DNA from: Pseudomonas gingeri
GTDB lineage: Bacteria > Pseudomonadota > Gammaproteobacteria > Pseudomonadales > Pseudomonadaceae
Direction of reading: 5' to 3'
Assembly: GCF_013386165.1 (NCBI RefSeq)
Contig: NZ_JACAOS010000017.1
Coordinates: 124,001-188,000, forward strand
Length of the DNA: 64,000 nt
The number at the start of each line of letters is the position of its first letter. Position 1 is the first letter of the stretch. The notes beneath the pieces were generated by a model. It searched no databases. It saw only the letters and a list, made by a program, of their open reading frames with translations, and had not been told where the DNA came from. The position numbers and the translations under genes are program-made. Shown here piece after piece: positions 1 to 8,452 of the stretch.

Positions 1-204
1 GGTGTTCGGATGCGACAGCCGCGCCAAGGTCCGGCCTTCCCGCAGGAAGCGCTCGCAGAAGGTCGGGTCGGCGGCCAGCGCGGCCGCCATCACTTTCAGC
101 GCCACCTTGCGCTCCAGCGACCGTTGGGTCGCCAGGTAGACGGTTGCCATGGCGCCTTCGCCAATCTCCTCGCCTATATCGAATCCGGGAATCAGAATAT
201 CCAT
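1..204 (-). CDS. ppkA: T6SS serine/threonine protein kinase PpkA, N-terminal fragment
   Basis: The first 68 codons of a eukaryotic-type Ser/Thr kinase are visible and the gene continues past the left edge. The N-terminus begins MDILIPGFDI and carries the glycine-rich ATP loop GEGAMATVYLA (about residues 13-23), followed by VALKV, whose lysine would bind ATP. PpkA of the P. aeruginosa H1-T6SS phosphorylates the FHA protein and triggers assembly of the apparatus; that role is taken from the family and from its position as the last visible gene of the fha-tssJKLM-tagF-pppA-ppkA operon. It starts 14 bases after the pppA stop. The rest of the kinase and its periplasmic region cannot be seen. Confidence 0.88.
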   Translation of the reverse strand, partial: MDILIPGFDIGEEIGEGAMATVYLATQRSLERKVALKVMAAALAADPTFCERFLREGRTLARLSHPNT

Positions 205-218
205 GGTGTCGGGGGTCT

Positions 219-947
219 TCAGATGGCTTTGACGACAATGGCCGTAATGTTGTCGGGGGCGCCCCGGGTCAGGCCCAGGTGCACCAGGCTGCGGACCACG
301 TCATAGGGGTCGGCATGGGCCAGCACTTCACGGATCTCGGCATCTTCGGCGGTCTTGTTCAGGCCATCGCTGCACAGCAGGTAGCTGTCGCCGGGCAGTA
401 CCTGGAACGGCACCAGCGACAACTCCAGTTGCGCTTCCACGCCAATTGCCCGGGTGACGATGTTCGCCCGTGGGTGCACCCGCGCCTCGGCCTCGCTGAG
501 CAGGCCACTGTCCTGCAGGTCCTGGACGTAGCTGTGATCGCGGGAAATGCTCTCCAACTGGCCGTCGCGCAGGCGATACAGGCGACTGTCGCCGGCCCAC
601 AGGCAGACGCCCTCGGCGCCGCGTACCGCCAACAGCACCACGGTGCTGCCCATCATCGCCACGCCACGGTGGGCGGTTTCCTCACGCACGGCGGCATTCA
701 CCTCGGCCAGGCGCGAGCGCAGGGCCGTGGTGTAGATCGCCAGGGAATCCGAGGGCGGAATACGCCGCAGGGTGTCGACGATCAAGCTGCTGACGTAGTC
801 CCCCGCCGCGTGTCCGCCCATGCCGTCGGCCACCACCCAGAGTCCGGCGCCGGGTAGCTCCAGGAAGGCGTCTTCGTTGATCTGGCGGACCATGCCGACA
901 TGGCTGTAGCTGGCCGACTGGTAAGTGATTGCAGGTGCATGAGCCAT
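219..947 (-). CDS. pppA: PP2C-family protein phosphatase PppA of the T6SS
   Basis: A 242-residue PP2C (PPM) metal-dependent Ser/Thr phosphatase. Visible metal-binding and catalytic motifs are ADGMGGH (about residues 41-47), GDSRLYR near the middle, SDGLNK, and DNITAIVV near the C-terminus. Length is normal for bacterial PP2C enzymes such as PppA/Stp1. It should reverse the phosphorylation that PpkA puts on the FHA protein and so switch T6SS firing off. The ATG directly abuts the tagF stop (TAAATG), so translation is probably coupled. The kinase/phosphatase pair beside fha is typical of H1-type T6SS clusters with a threonine-phosphorylation pathway. Confidence 0.93.
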   Translation of the reverse strand: MAHAPAITYQSASYSHVGMVRQINEDAFLELPGAGLWVVADGMGGHAAGDYVSSLIVDTLRRIPPSDSLAIYTTALRSRLAEVNAAVREETAHRGVAMMGSTVVLLAVRGAEGVCLWAGDSRLYRLRDGQLESISRDHSYVQDLQDSGLLSEAEARVHPRANIVTRAIGVEAQLELSLVPFQVLPGDSYLLCSDGLNKTAEDAEIREVLAHADPYDVVRSLVHLGLTRGAPDNITAIVVKAI

Positions 948-1601
948 TTAGATCGACGCCCCCCGGCCCAGCAGGAAACTGCCGAAATCGGCGGTCGCCG
1001 GCAGGCCCGCGCAGCGCATCAGGCCGGCCTCGATCCGCTGCGAGCCACGGCCCCACCAGAGACTGCTGCCGACACACGCCTGCTCGGCCAGGGCACTGGC
1101 GCGGCTCGCGGCATCGAGTGCGGCCAGGCGCTGCAAGCCGGCGAACTCGCTGCAAGGTGCCTTGTTGGCAAACGGCAGACCGCCCAGATCCTGGACCCCC
1201 TGATCGAAGGTCTCGAAACCGGCACCTTCTTCCAGTGTCGCCAGCAACAGGGTTTCAGCGCGCTCAAACCAGGCGTCCGCGCCGCCGACCACCGCCGCCA
1301 GGGCGTGCCCGGAATCGAGGGGCAGCGCCACGGTCAGCGGAAAGTAGCGCCCGACCCGGTCGATGCTCGGCATCAACACCCCGGCCAGGGCCTCCGGGCC
1401 GCAAACGCCCGGCGCCAGGACAAAACGCCAGAGCGGGCTGACCAGATACACGCCCAACCAGTCCGCGCCGAGTTGCTCCTGGCTGGCGAGCAACCCCGAG
1501 GCCAGCCAGGCATCCCAGGGCTGGATAAAACTCTGCGGCAGGCCGCGGCTGACAAAGTCGCCGCGACTGGCCAGCTTGCCGTAGAAACCCACCGTCGTCA
1601 T
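948..1601 (-). CDS. tagF: T6SS-associated protein TagF (ImpM family)
   Basis: A 217-residue TagF/ImpM protein. The N-terminus MTTVGFYGKLASRGDFVSRG is the usual family opening, and the motif GRYFPL with later WFERAE fits the family. TagF represses T6SS activity after translation, in P. aeruginosa through binding of Fha1. The open frame continues 89 codons upstream, but only the ATG at 1601 gives the family N-terminus, and it overlaps the tssM stop as ATGA (1598-1601), the usual sign of translational coupling. Downstream it abuts pppA. No odd features were seen. Confidence 0.92.
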   Translation of the reverse strand: MTTVGFYGKLASRGDFVSRGLPQSFIQPWDAWLASGLLASQEQLGADWLGVYLVSPLWRFVLAPGVCGPEALAGVLMPSIDRVGRYFPLTVALPLDSGHALAAVVGGADAWFERAETLLLATLEEGAGFETFDQGVQDLGGLPFANKAPCSEFAGLQRLAALDAASRASALAEQACVGSSLWWGRGSQRIEAGLMRCAGLPATADFGSFLLGRGASI

Positions 1602-4600
1602 AGCCGCTCCGGCAGGCTGAAGCCATTGAGCACGCGGCTCTTGAAAGGATTGAAGGCACTGCTGGCGCGCAACTCGTAGGAGATGCTCGCACCGTCCACC
1701 TGCAACCGCAGGTTGAAGCGATCCGGCGCATTGCCGGCCACCAGGTCCGATTGTTCCAGTAGACGGAACCAGGCCCAGGGCCCGTCCAGGGTCAGCCCGG
1801 AACGTCCGCTGGCCGACGGCGGGGTAATCGACAGACGCACCACGCCGACGCTGCCGGGGTTCGGCCATTGCATCGCCACCGGCCGGCTCGGACCATGGTC
1901 ATAACCGACCTGCTGGCCGTCGAGTTCGAGCTGGAACTGAGTGATCGATGCATCCATCGCCACCGGTTTGAGTTCAAAGCGCACGGTCGGCTGGGTGCCG
2001 CCGGAACGGAAGAACGCATCACGAATCGCTGCGGCGCGCTGGAAGGTCTGCAACACCCCGGGCGCGATACCGAGCTTCTGCGCCGCCCCCGGCTGCCAGC
2101 GCCAAGGGGTCGCCGAGGTGTCGACGTAGGGTTGCAGGTACTTGCGGAAGTAGTTGTCCATCACCCCGCCGACCCCGAAGAACAGGCCGAAGTCCTCCAG
2201 CGTCGCATCCCGGGCACTCCCGGTAGCCAGCGGATAACGACCGCTGAGGGATTGCCGGTAGACATTGACCACTTCACTGGTCCAGGCCGCGTTCAGTTGG
2301 TTACGCACCCCACCCATCATGCTGTTGGTGGTCGAGCTGACCACCGACTTGACCAAGCCCTGCACCAGCGGTGGCTCGCGTTCGGCGGTCAGGCTGACCC
2401 GTGTGGCGGCGGCCGAGGCCTGGTTCTTCGCCTCACCGAGCAAGGCTTCACCGCTGGCCCCGGACATGGCGCTGACCTGCACATAGAGTGCATTCAGATC
2501 CGCCAGCAAGGCGTCGATGGCCGCCGGCTCGCCTTCGCCCTTGTTGACCAGGGCATTGAGTTCGGCAAAGTGCGCGCTCACCGGGTCCTGCGTCTCCACC
2601 GCTGCGGTGTTGCCCGTCGCCTGTTCCTGGCCGAGCAAGGAACCCAGGCGTTGCTTGAGCTGATCGACATTGCCCGCGACCGGCTTGCCCTGGGCTGCCA
2701 GCAAGCGCTCGTCCTGTTGCAGATCGGTCTCCTTGGCCACCGCCACCAGCAGCTTTTTCAGCGGCGAGGTCGGGCCGGAAATCACCCGCAGCACATCGGC
2801 GGCCTGGGCCACGCTGGTGATCGGCACGAAGTCGATATCGGCGAGCAGGGCATCCCACTGGCGCAGGTAGTCCTGGAAGTACAGGCGCCGCACATCCGCC
2901 GCGAGGCTGGCGACATTCTGCTGTTCGGCCGGGTCGCGGCCCAGCACCCACTGCTCTTCGGCGAGGGTATTGGACTGGTTCAGGCTGGTCAGCAGGAACG
3001 CCTGGCGATATCCCTTGGCGGTGAAGAAACCGCTCAGGGGATCGCCCAGGGGCTTGCCGCTCTTGCGGCTGAACACCAGCGCCGCATCACGACCGGCCGC
3101 CTCGTTCAGGCGAAAATCCGCCACGCCGTCCGGCAGTTTCTGGCGTTTGACCCGGTCATAGACCCGCTGTGCCACCGGCAATTGTTGCAGTTGGCGGCGC
3201 AGGTCGTCGATCAGTCGCTCGTCCAGGCGGGCATTCGGCGGGCGGCGCTCGAACAGGGCTTGGAGATGTTCGCCGAGGGCGGCGCGCTGCTCCGGCGGCA
3301 GATCCCGTGGCAGGTTGCGGTCCCAGTCGAGGGCGATCCAGGCCTTGATGAACTGCGGGTCGTAGTGCTCGTTGTCGGCCAGCATCAGGTAGGCTTTCAG
3401 GCCTTCGTAGAGGAAGTCCGAATTGCCGCCACTGTGCAGTTGTTCTTCCACCCGGGTCAGCAAGCGCGGCGCGAACACCGCGATCAGCAACTTGCGATAG
3501 ACGCTGGCGGACTCGGCTTCGAGCATATCGCCCTGATACAGGCCCAGGCCTTCGGCCCAGCCGGGCGCGTCACCGGCCAGGTGCTTGACCGCATCGAGCA
3601 ACGGCAACACCGCCAGCACATCGCGCTGCGCCGGGCTGAGGTTCTGCACGCTCTGGCCCAGGGGGGCGACCTTCTGGTCGACCTGGGCGATATACGCCTC
3701 GTTGGCGCGGAAACTCACCCACCAGAGCGTCCCGACCACCAGCACCACCGCGGCCGTGGTTGCCAGCACCGCGCGGGCCAGCCATTTGCGCCGCTGTTCG
3801 ACCTTGGGGTTGACCCCCACCAGCCCGCGCTCGGCAAAAGCCACGGCGGTAAACAGCTTCTCGATAAAGTAGCTGCGCCCGGGGCCGCTCTGGCGCGCCA
3901 ACTGCTGGCGGTCCAGGTTCATGCTCTGGGCCATGGCACCGATCAGGCGGTCGATGGGACTGCCTTCCTGGGTGCCGCTGGTGAAGTACACACCACGCAA
4001 CAAGGCGCGATCTTCATAGGCATTGGGCTTGAACACACCGTCGAGGAAATCCTGCAGACAGGTCTTCAAGGCGCCGAATTGCTGCGGGAAACCGTAGATC
4101 AGGTCGCGCCGCGCCGGGTCGCGCTCCTGTTGCAGGCGCTCCACCAGGCGCGCGGTGAGGCGCTGTTCAAGCCCGCTGAACTCCGCGCCGAAACGCACCA
4201 GCGGACCCTCGCTGTTCTTGCCCTCGTCCAGGTCGAAGGTCATGCCCCAGACCTGGGCGCGCTCCTCTTTGCTCAGGGCATCGAAGAACTCCATGAACCC
4301 CGGCACCAGGTCGAGCTTGGTGAGCATCAGGTAGATCGGGAAACGCACGCCGAGCTGGGTGTACAACTCCTGGATCCGCGCGCGGATCGCCGTGGCATGG
4401 GCGGCCCGTTCGGCGTCGGTGCTAAGCAGCAGGTCCGACAGGCTGATGGCGATAAAAGCACCGTCGATGGGGCGGCGCGGACGCTGGGTCTTGAGCAGGT
4501 CGAGAAAGCCCAGCCAGGCCGCCTTGTCCACCTGGGCATGACTGTCCTGGGTGGTGTAGCGGCCGGCGGTGTCCAGCAGGACCGCCTGGTCGGTGAACCA

Positions 4601-5101
4601 CCAATCACAGTTGCGCGTACCGCCGACACCGCGAATCGCCCCGGCGCCGAACTGCGCGGCCAGGGGGAAATGCAGCCCGGAGTTCACCAGCGCGGTGGTC
4701 TTGCCCGAACCCGGTGGGCCGATGATCACGTACCACGGCAGCTCATAGAGGTTGCGACGTTCGTCCCCCCCGAGCTTGGCTTTCTTGAGCAACGCCAGGG
4801 CTTCGGCCATGCGTTGGCGCAGGGTCGCCAGCTCTTCGGCGGTGGCGACACTGGCAGGATCAGGCGGGGTTTGCTCGGCCAGGCTCTGCATGACCTTGGC
4901 GGCCTGGCGATGAGCCTGAATCAGACGAAACACGCGGTAGGCGATCCACACCGCGAAAATCAACACGATCAGCGTCCAGCGCCGACCTTCCGGCACCAAC
5001 ACTTCCAGCAAGGGACCGACAAACCAGATGATCAGGCTCAGGGCGATCAGCCCCAGCAACGGGATCACCCAGCGAATGACAAAACCGACAAACGCCTTCA
5101 C
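1598..5101 (-). CDS. tssM: T6SS membrane-complex protein TssM (IcmF family)
   Basis: A 1167-residue IcmF-type inner-membrane protein, normal length for TssM. Two N-terminal membrane segments (about residues 8-30 and 42-60) and a third near residues 438-462 frame a cytoplasmic GTPase-like domain with a Walker A motif GPPGSGKTT (128-136). A long periplasmic region follows that in homologues contacts TssJ. With TssL and TssJ it forms the trans-envelope complex anchoring the contractile tail. The start codon is GTG at 5101, overlapping the tssL stop (GTGA). The end overlaps tagF by four bases. The intact Walker A suggests it is a nucleotide-binding TssM rather than one with a degenerate motif. 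Confidence 0.96.
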   Translation of the reverse strand: MKAFVGFVIRWVIPLLGLIALSLIIWFVGPLLEVLVPEGRRWTLIVLIFAVWIAYRVFRLIQAHRQAAKVMQSLAEQTPPDPASVATAEELATLRQRMAEALALLKKAKLGGDERRNLYELPWYVIIGPPGSGKTTALVNSGLHFPLAAQFGAGAIRGVGGTRNCDWWFTDQAVLLDTAGRYTTQDSHAQVDKAAWLGFLDLLKTQRPRRPIDGAFIAISLSDLLLSTDAERAAHATAIRARIQELYTQLGVRFPIYLMLTKLDLVPGFMEFFDALSKEERAQVWGMTFDLDEGKNSEGPLVRFGAEFSGLEQRLTARLVERLQQERDPARRDLIYGFPQQFGALKTCLQDFLDGVFKPNAYEDRALLRGVYFTSGTQEGSPIDRLIGAMAQSMNLDRQQLARQSGPGRSYFIEKLFTAVAFAERGLVGVNPKVEQRRKWLARAVLATTAAVVLVVGTLWWVSFRANEAYIAQVDQKVAPLGQSVQNLSPAQRDVLAVLPLLDAVKHLAGDAPGWAEGLGLYQGDMLEAESASVYRKLLIAVFAPRLLTRVEEQLHSGGNSDFLYEGLKAYLMLADNEHYDPQFIKAWIALDWDRNLPRDLPPEQRAALGEHLQALFERRPPNARLDERLIDDLRRQLQQLPVAQRVYDRVKRQKLPDGVADFRLNEAAGRDAALVFSRKSGKPLGDPLSGFFTAKGYRQAFLLTSLNQSNTLAEEQWVLGRDPAEQQNVASLAADVRRLYFQDYLRQWDALLADIDFVPITSVAQAADVLRVISGPTSPLKKLLVAVAKETDLQQDERLLAAQGKPVAGNVDQLKQRLGSLLGQEQATGNTAAVETQDPVSAHFAELNALVNKGEGEPAAIDALLADLNALYVQVSAMSGASGEALLGEAKNQASAAATRVSLTAEREPPLVQGLVKSVVSSTTNSMMGGVRNQLNAAWTSEVVNVYRQSLSGRYPLATGSARDATLEDFGLFFGVGGVMDNYFRKYLQPYVDTSATPWRWQPGAAQKLGIAPGVLQTFQRAAAIRDAFFRSGGTQPTVRFELKPVAMDASITQFQLELDGQQVGYDHGPSRPVAMQWPNPGSVGVVRLSITPPSASGRSGLTLDGPWAWFRLLEQSDLVAGNAPDRFNLRLQVDGASISYELRASSAFNPFKSRVLNGFSLPERL

Positions 5102-6417
5102 TCGACGCCCTCCGCCAAGACTGTGATTTCCACCCGACGATTCTTCGCCCGACCCTCGGCCGTGGCGTTCGAGGCCAGCGGCTCGGTGTCACTGCGCCCT
5201 TCGGCGCTGAAGCGTTCCGGTTGCCCGGTCTTCGCCGCGAGGATCTGCAACACCTGCTCGGCGCGGGCCTGGGACAGCGCCCAGTTGGACGGGAAGCGCA
5301 GGGTCGCGATGGGCCGGTTGTCGCTGTGACCGGTGATCCGCACCTGGCCCTTCACTTTGCGAATGGCGTCGGCGATGCGCAGCATCAGCGGCTGGTAGTC
5401 ATCGACAATGCTGGAACTGGCCGAGGCGAAGAGTTCGTCGCCGCGAATGGTCACCACCGAACGGTCGACCTTGTCTTCCACCGCGACCTTGCCGGCCTTG
5501 ATGTCATCGGCGAGGAACCCGGCCAGACGCGGCCGCTCCACCAGCTTGGGCTGGATCACCGGACGGTCGATGGTCTGCACCGGGATCTCGCCCAGGGCAT
5601 GGATATTGCGAAACACCGGTTCGGCGTCGGCGGCCAATTTCAGGCGCAGGCCGAACAGCAGGGCCAGCAACAGCGCCACGCCGATGGCGATACCGACCCA
5701 GGGCGGCATGAACTGGCTCAGGCGATCACGCGCCACCGTCAAGCCGCGCCAGTGGGGCGACAGCTCGCGCTCATATTCACCACGGGCGCTGCGGATCGCC
5801 GCACTGGTGCGCTCGCGCAGGGCATCGAGCTGGCTGCGACCGTCGATCATCACCCGGTAACGGCCTTCGAAACCCAGGCAAATGCACAGGTACAACAGTT
5901 CCAGCAGATACAGGCGCTCGCGCGCACTTTGCAGGCAATGGTCGAGCAGCTGGAAGACCTTCTCGCCGCCCCAGGCTTCGTTGTGCACGGTGATCAGCAG
6001 GCTCTGCTTGCCCCAGTCGCCGGCACTGCCCCACGGTGTGCTCAATACCGCCTCGTCGAGCGCGGTGCACAGCGCATAACGCGCCAGCAGTACCTCGTTG
6101 CGTGCCATACCGGCCGCTTCGGCACGCTCCTCGAACTGGCGCAGGTAAGCCAGCAATTGCGCCCTCAGGCTGGCCGGCGCCGGATGGGCGATGGTGTTGC
6201 GTAGCCGGGTCAGCAGCGCCAGCAACGGCCCGGCTGCGCTCTCCAGCGGGTTCAAGCCCTGGGACTGACCGATCGGCAGCGGCGCGGCCGCTACCGACAA
6301 GGGGGCCACCGGTTCGGCGCGGGCAGCTTCCGGCGCCCGGCCACCGGGACGCGGCATAAATTGGGTGCGGTCGTTGGCGGGCACTGGCTGGCCCGACGGA
6401 TCATCGTTGGCGCTCAT
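5098..6417 (-). CDS. tssL: T6SS protein TssL (DotU family) with C-terminal OmpA/peptidoglycan-binding domain
   Basis: A 439-residue 'extended' TssL. The first ~230 residues are the cytoplasmic DotU domain (YALCTALDEAVL, and the LLYLCICLGFEGRYRV motif). One transmembrane helix lies at about residues 241-262. The periplasmic C-terminus (about 315-435) is an OmpA/MotB-like domain with VRITGHSDN and a late KNRRVEITV motif, expected to hold peptidoglycan. This domain anchors the TssJLM complex without a separate TagL protein, consistent with the absence of tagL here. The first ~60 residues are a Pro/Ala-rich low-complexity tail. The gap to tssK is 6 bases and it overlaps tssM by four. Confidence 0.95.
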   Translation of the reverse strand: MSANDDPSGQPVPANDRTQFMPRPGGRAPEAARAEPVAPLSVAAAPLPIGQSQGLNPLESAAGPLLALLTRLRNTIAHPAPASLRAQLLAYLRQFEERAEAAGMARNEVLLARYALCTALDEAVLSTPWGSAGDWGKQSLLITVHNEAWGGEKVFQLLDHCLQSARERLYLLELLYLCICLGFEGRYRVMIDGRSQLDALRERTSAAIRSARGEYERELSPHWRGLTVARDRLSQFMPPWVGIAIGVALLLALLFGLRLKLAADAEPVFRNIHALGEIPVQTIDRPVIQPKLVERPRLAGFLADDIKAGKVAVEDKVDRSVVTIRGDELFASASSSIVDDYQPLMLRIADAIRKVKGQVRITGHSDNRPIATLRFPSNWALSQARAEQVLQILAAKTGQPERFSAEGRSDTEPLASNATAEGRAKNRRVEITVLAEGVE

Positions 6418-6423
6418 CGCGGC

Positions 6424-7758
6424 TTATCCTCGGATTGCCCAGAAGGCCAGGTTCAAACCGGGGAAATCACCGGCGACATGGAAGGCGAAACCGCCGGAAT
6501 TCAGCAGCTGTTTCCAGTGCTCGCTGCCCCGGTCGAGCTCGTAGTAGGTGGACCCGGCATGGAACGGAATCTGCCGTGGCGCCACTGGCAACGGCAACAG
6601 GCCGATGCCCGGCAGTTGCAGGTTGACCAGGTCGCGGATGTGCTCCACCGAGCCGACCTTGCTCTGCTGGGCGAAACGCCCACGCAGGGTTTCGCTGGGG
6701 ATATCGGCGCGCACCACGAGGATGAAGCTGGCGTTGTCGATCAGGCCGCGATCCGCCAGCATCGCCACGTGGATGCCATAGGCTTTCTCGACAATCGGAA
6801 TCGGCGTGGCCTTGCTGTCGATCAGCATCGACAGGGCTTCGCGCAGGGCCTGCATGACCGGCGCGAAGCTCAGCGCCAGGTTGTCGTGTTGATACGCCGG
6901 GAACGCAACCGGGCGCCGGCCGCTGCTGGAGAAGGTGGAAAATTCGCCAGCCAGGCTGACCAGTTCGCTGTAAAGGCGCTCCGGGTGCAGAGGGCTGATC
7001 TGGTTCAGGTGGCTGATCAGCGGCTGGGCGCGGTTGACCAGTTGCAGCAGCATGAAATCGGCAATCTCCGAGGCACCCCCGGCGCCCGAGGCCACCACCC
7101 GGCCGGCCAGAGCTTCACCACGCTGGTGCAGCAGGCCGAGCAGTTCGCTACGGAAGGCCGTCAGCGGTTTGCTCGCCGCCACATCAAGGACCGGCGGCAC
7201 ATAGCCATCGTCGAGAACCAGGGCGCGATCGGCGCGCTTTTCCTTGACCCGCACCAGGCCGATGGCGGCGTAATCGCCCAGGCCATCCTCGGCGGTCAAC
7301 AGACGCAAGGCTCGCGAACCCAAGGCCACCGGCGCGCGGTTCTCGAACGGCGCATTGTCGTCACGCACTTCACGGACCTGACTCAGGTAACGCGCACCGC
7401 CCAGTGCCTCGCCTTCGTCGACGGTGTCCCGCGAGCCGGCGCGCTTGAGCGGCAAGGCCAGGTAGACCAGGCCGTCGCGCAGGCTCTCGTCGATGGTCAG
7501 CGGGCTCGGCGCCAGATCGTCATGGGGGATGTTGAACGGCGTGCCGTCCGGCAGCAGGCCTCGGGCCGAGACAATGGCCAGCTTGCCCTGGGCCAGCAGG
7601 CCCTGGTCGATCAGCAGCTCGGAAAAACCCCAGGCACCGACAGCCAGCGGCCGACTGCGCGCATCGATGAGGTTTTCCAGATAGCGGTCATGCTGCTGGA
7701 AGTGCTGCGTTCCAATGAACATGCCTTCCGACCAGACCACTCGATTGTTCCAGGACAT
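6424..7758 (-). CDS. tssK: T6SS baseplate protein TssK
   Basis: A 444-residue TssK with the family N-terminus MSWNNRVVWSEGMFIGTQHFQQHDRY and a C-terminal region ending in GLNLAFWAIRG. TssK trimers link the baseplate (TssEFG) to the TssL/TssM cytoplasmic domains. The length is standard. A GGAGAAG ribosome binding site precedes the ATG. It lies between tssJ (15-base gap) and tssL (6-base gap), the usual order in Pseudomonas H1-type clusters. No anomalies were seen. Confidence 0.96.
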   Translation of the reverse strand: MSWNNRVVWSEGMFIGTQHFQQHDRYLENLIDARSRPLAVGAWGFSELLIDQGLLAQGKLAIVSARGLLPDGTPFNIPHDDLAPSPLTIDESLRDGLVYLALPLKRAGSRDTVDEGEALGGARYLSQVREVRDDNAPFENRAPVALGSRALRLLTAEDGLGDYAAIGLVRVKEKRADRALVLDDGYVPPVLDVAASKPLTAFRSELLGLLHQRGEALAGRVVASGAGGASEIADFMLLQLVNRAQPLISHLNQISPLHPERLYSELVSLAGEFSTFSSSGRRPVAFPAYQHDNLALSFAPVMQALREALSMLIDSKATPIPIVEKAYGIHVAMLADRGLIDNASFILVVRADIPSETLRGRFAQQSKVGSVEHIRDLVNLQLPGIGLLPLPVAPRQIPFHAGSTYYELDRGSEHWKQLLNSGGFAFHVAGDFPGLNLAFWAIRG

Positions 7759-7773
7759 GGCTTCTCCGTTTGC

Positions 7774-8283
7774 CTAAGGGGCGGTGCGGGTTGGGGTCAC
7801 GACGACGGCACTGCGCACGGCGCGCACATCGAGGCTGATCTGATAATCGTTGAGCTGTTTGGGCGTGATAGTCAGCAGCGTGCGCCAGAGCGCCTGGTCG
7901 ACTTCGCGGTAGCCGACCACCAGGCCGACCTGGCGGGTCGCCGGGTTGAGTGCCCGCTCGATATCCAGTGGCTCGCCGGGCTGGACCAGGACCTCGTCCT
8001 GATCGATCAGGTCGGCACCGAGGGTCGCCTGGGCTCGGTCGGCCAGGGCGAAGTAATCGGCGCGGTTGAAGTTGGCGCTGTTCTTCAGCTCGAAGATGCG
8101 CACCCGCACCGGGGCGGGCACACCGTCAGCGCCGGGATTGAGACCGGCAATGGCCTGGAAATGCAGGGAAACCGTCGCGCTATCGGCAACGGGGGCGTCG
8201 ACGGGCGCAGGGGCAGTCGCGTCCTTGGCACATGCGCCGAGCAGCAGCGTGAGGGCTGCGGCCAGTAAAACTCGGTGAATCAT
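7774..8283 (-). CDS. tssJ: T6SS outer-membrane lipoprotein TssJ
   Basis: A 169-residue lipoprotein. The N-terminal signal sequence ends in a lipobox LLGAC with the acylated cysteine at position 18. The rest is the beta-sandwich TssJ domain (VSLHFQAIAGLNPG near the start; GLVVGYREVDQALWR in the second half). It tethers TssM to the outer membrane. It follows the fha gene after a 169-base spacer containing a REP-like palindrome and precedes tssK by 15 bases. Residue +2 after the cysteine is lysine rather than aspartate, which fits outer-membrane sorting. Confidence 0.94.
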   Translation of the reverse strand: MIHRVLLAAALTLLLGACAKDATAPAPVDAPVADSATVSLHFQAIAGLNPGADGVPAPVRVRIFELKNSANFNRADYFALADRAQATLGADLIDQDEVLVQPGEPLDIERALNPATRQVGLVVGYREVDQALWRTLLTITPKQLNDYQISLDVRAVRSAVVVTPTRTAP

Positions 8284-8357
8284 CCTGCGTCCTCAATGAC
8301 TTTCTGACTGTCCGTTTATCCGTATAACCACTGCAAAAACATCGTCGTATCAAAGAC

Positions 8358-8443
8358 CCTGTGGGAGCCGGCTTGCCGGCCATGACGGCCGAGCGGATGG
8401 CGCAAGACTCAAGGACCTCATCGCCGGCGCGCCTACAGGGGTC
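8358..8443. repeat. REP-like palindromic repeat between fha and tssJ
   Basis: Starts as TGTGGGAGCCGGCTTGCCGG, the common 'gtgggagc...cttgc' Pseudomonas REP core. A degenerate opposite-facing partner ends near CGCCTACAGGGG. It lies within the leftward T6SS operon between fha and tssJ. Such elements can form hairpins in the mRNA and alter stability or expression of the downstream part of an operon; that effect is inference. Confidence 0.6.
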
Positions 8444-8452
8444 GTGGTGTGT

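Noticed and set aside
1868..5329. Long rightward frame of 1153 codons opposite tssM
   Set aside because: It is an antisense shadow of tssM: composition is rich in Gln, His, Gly and Arg with no family motif, and all evidence supports tssM on the minus strand.
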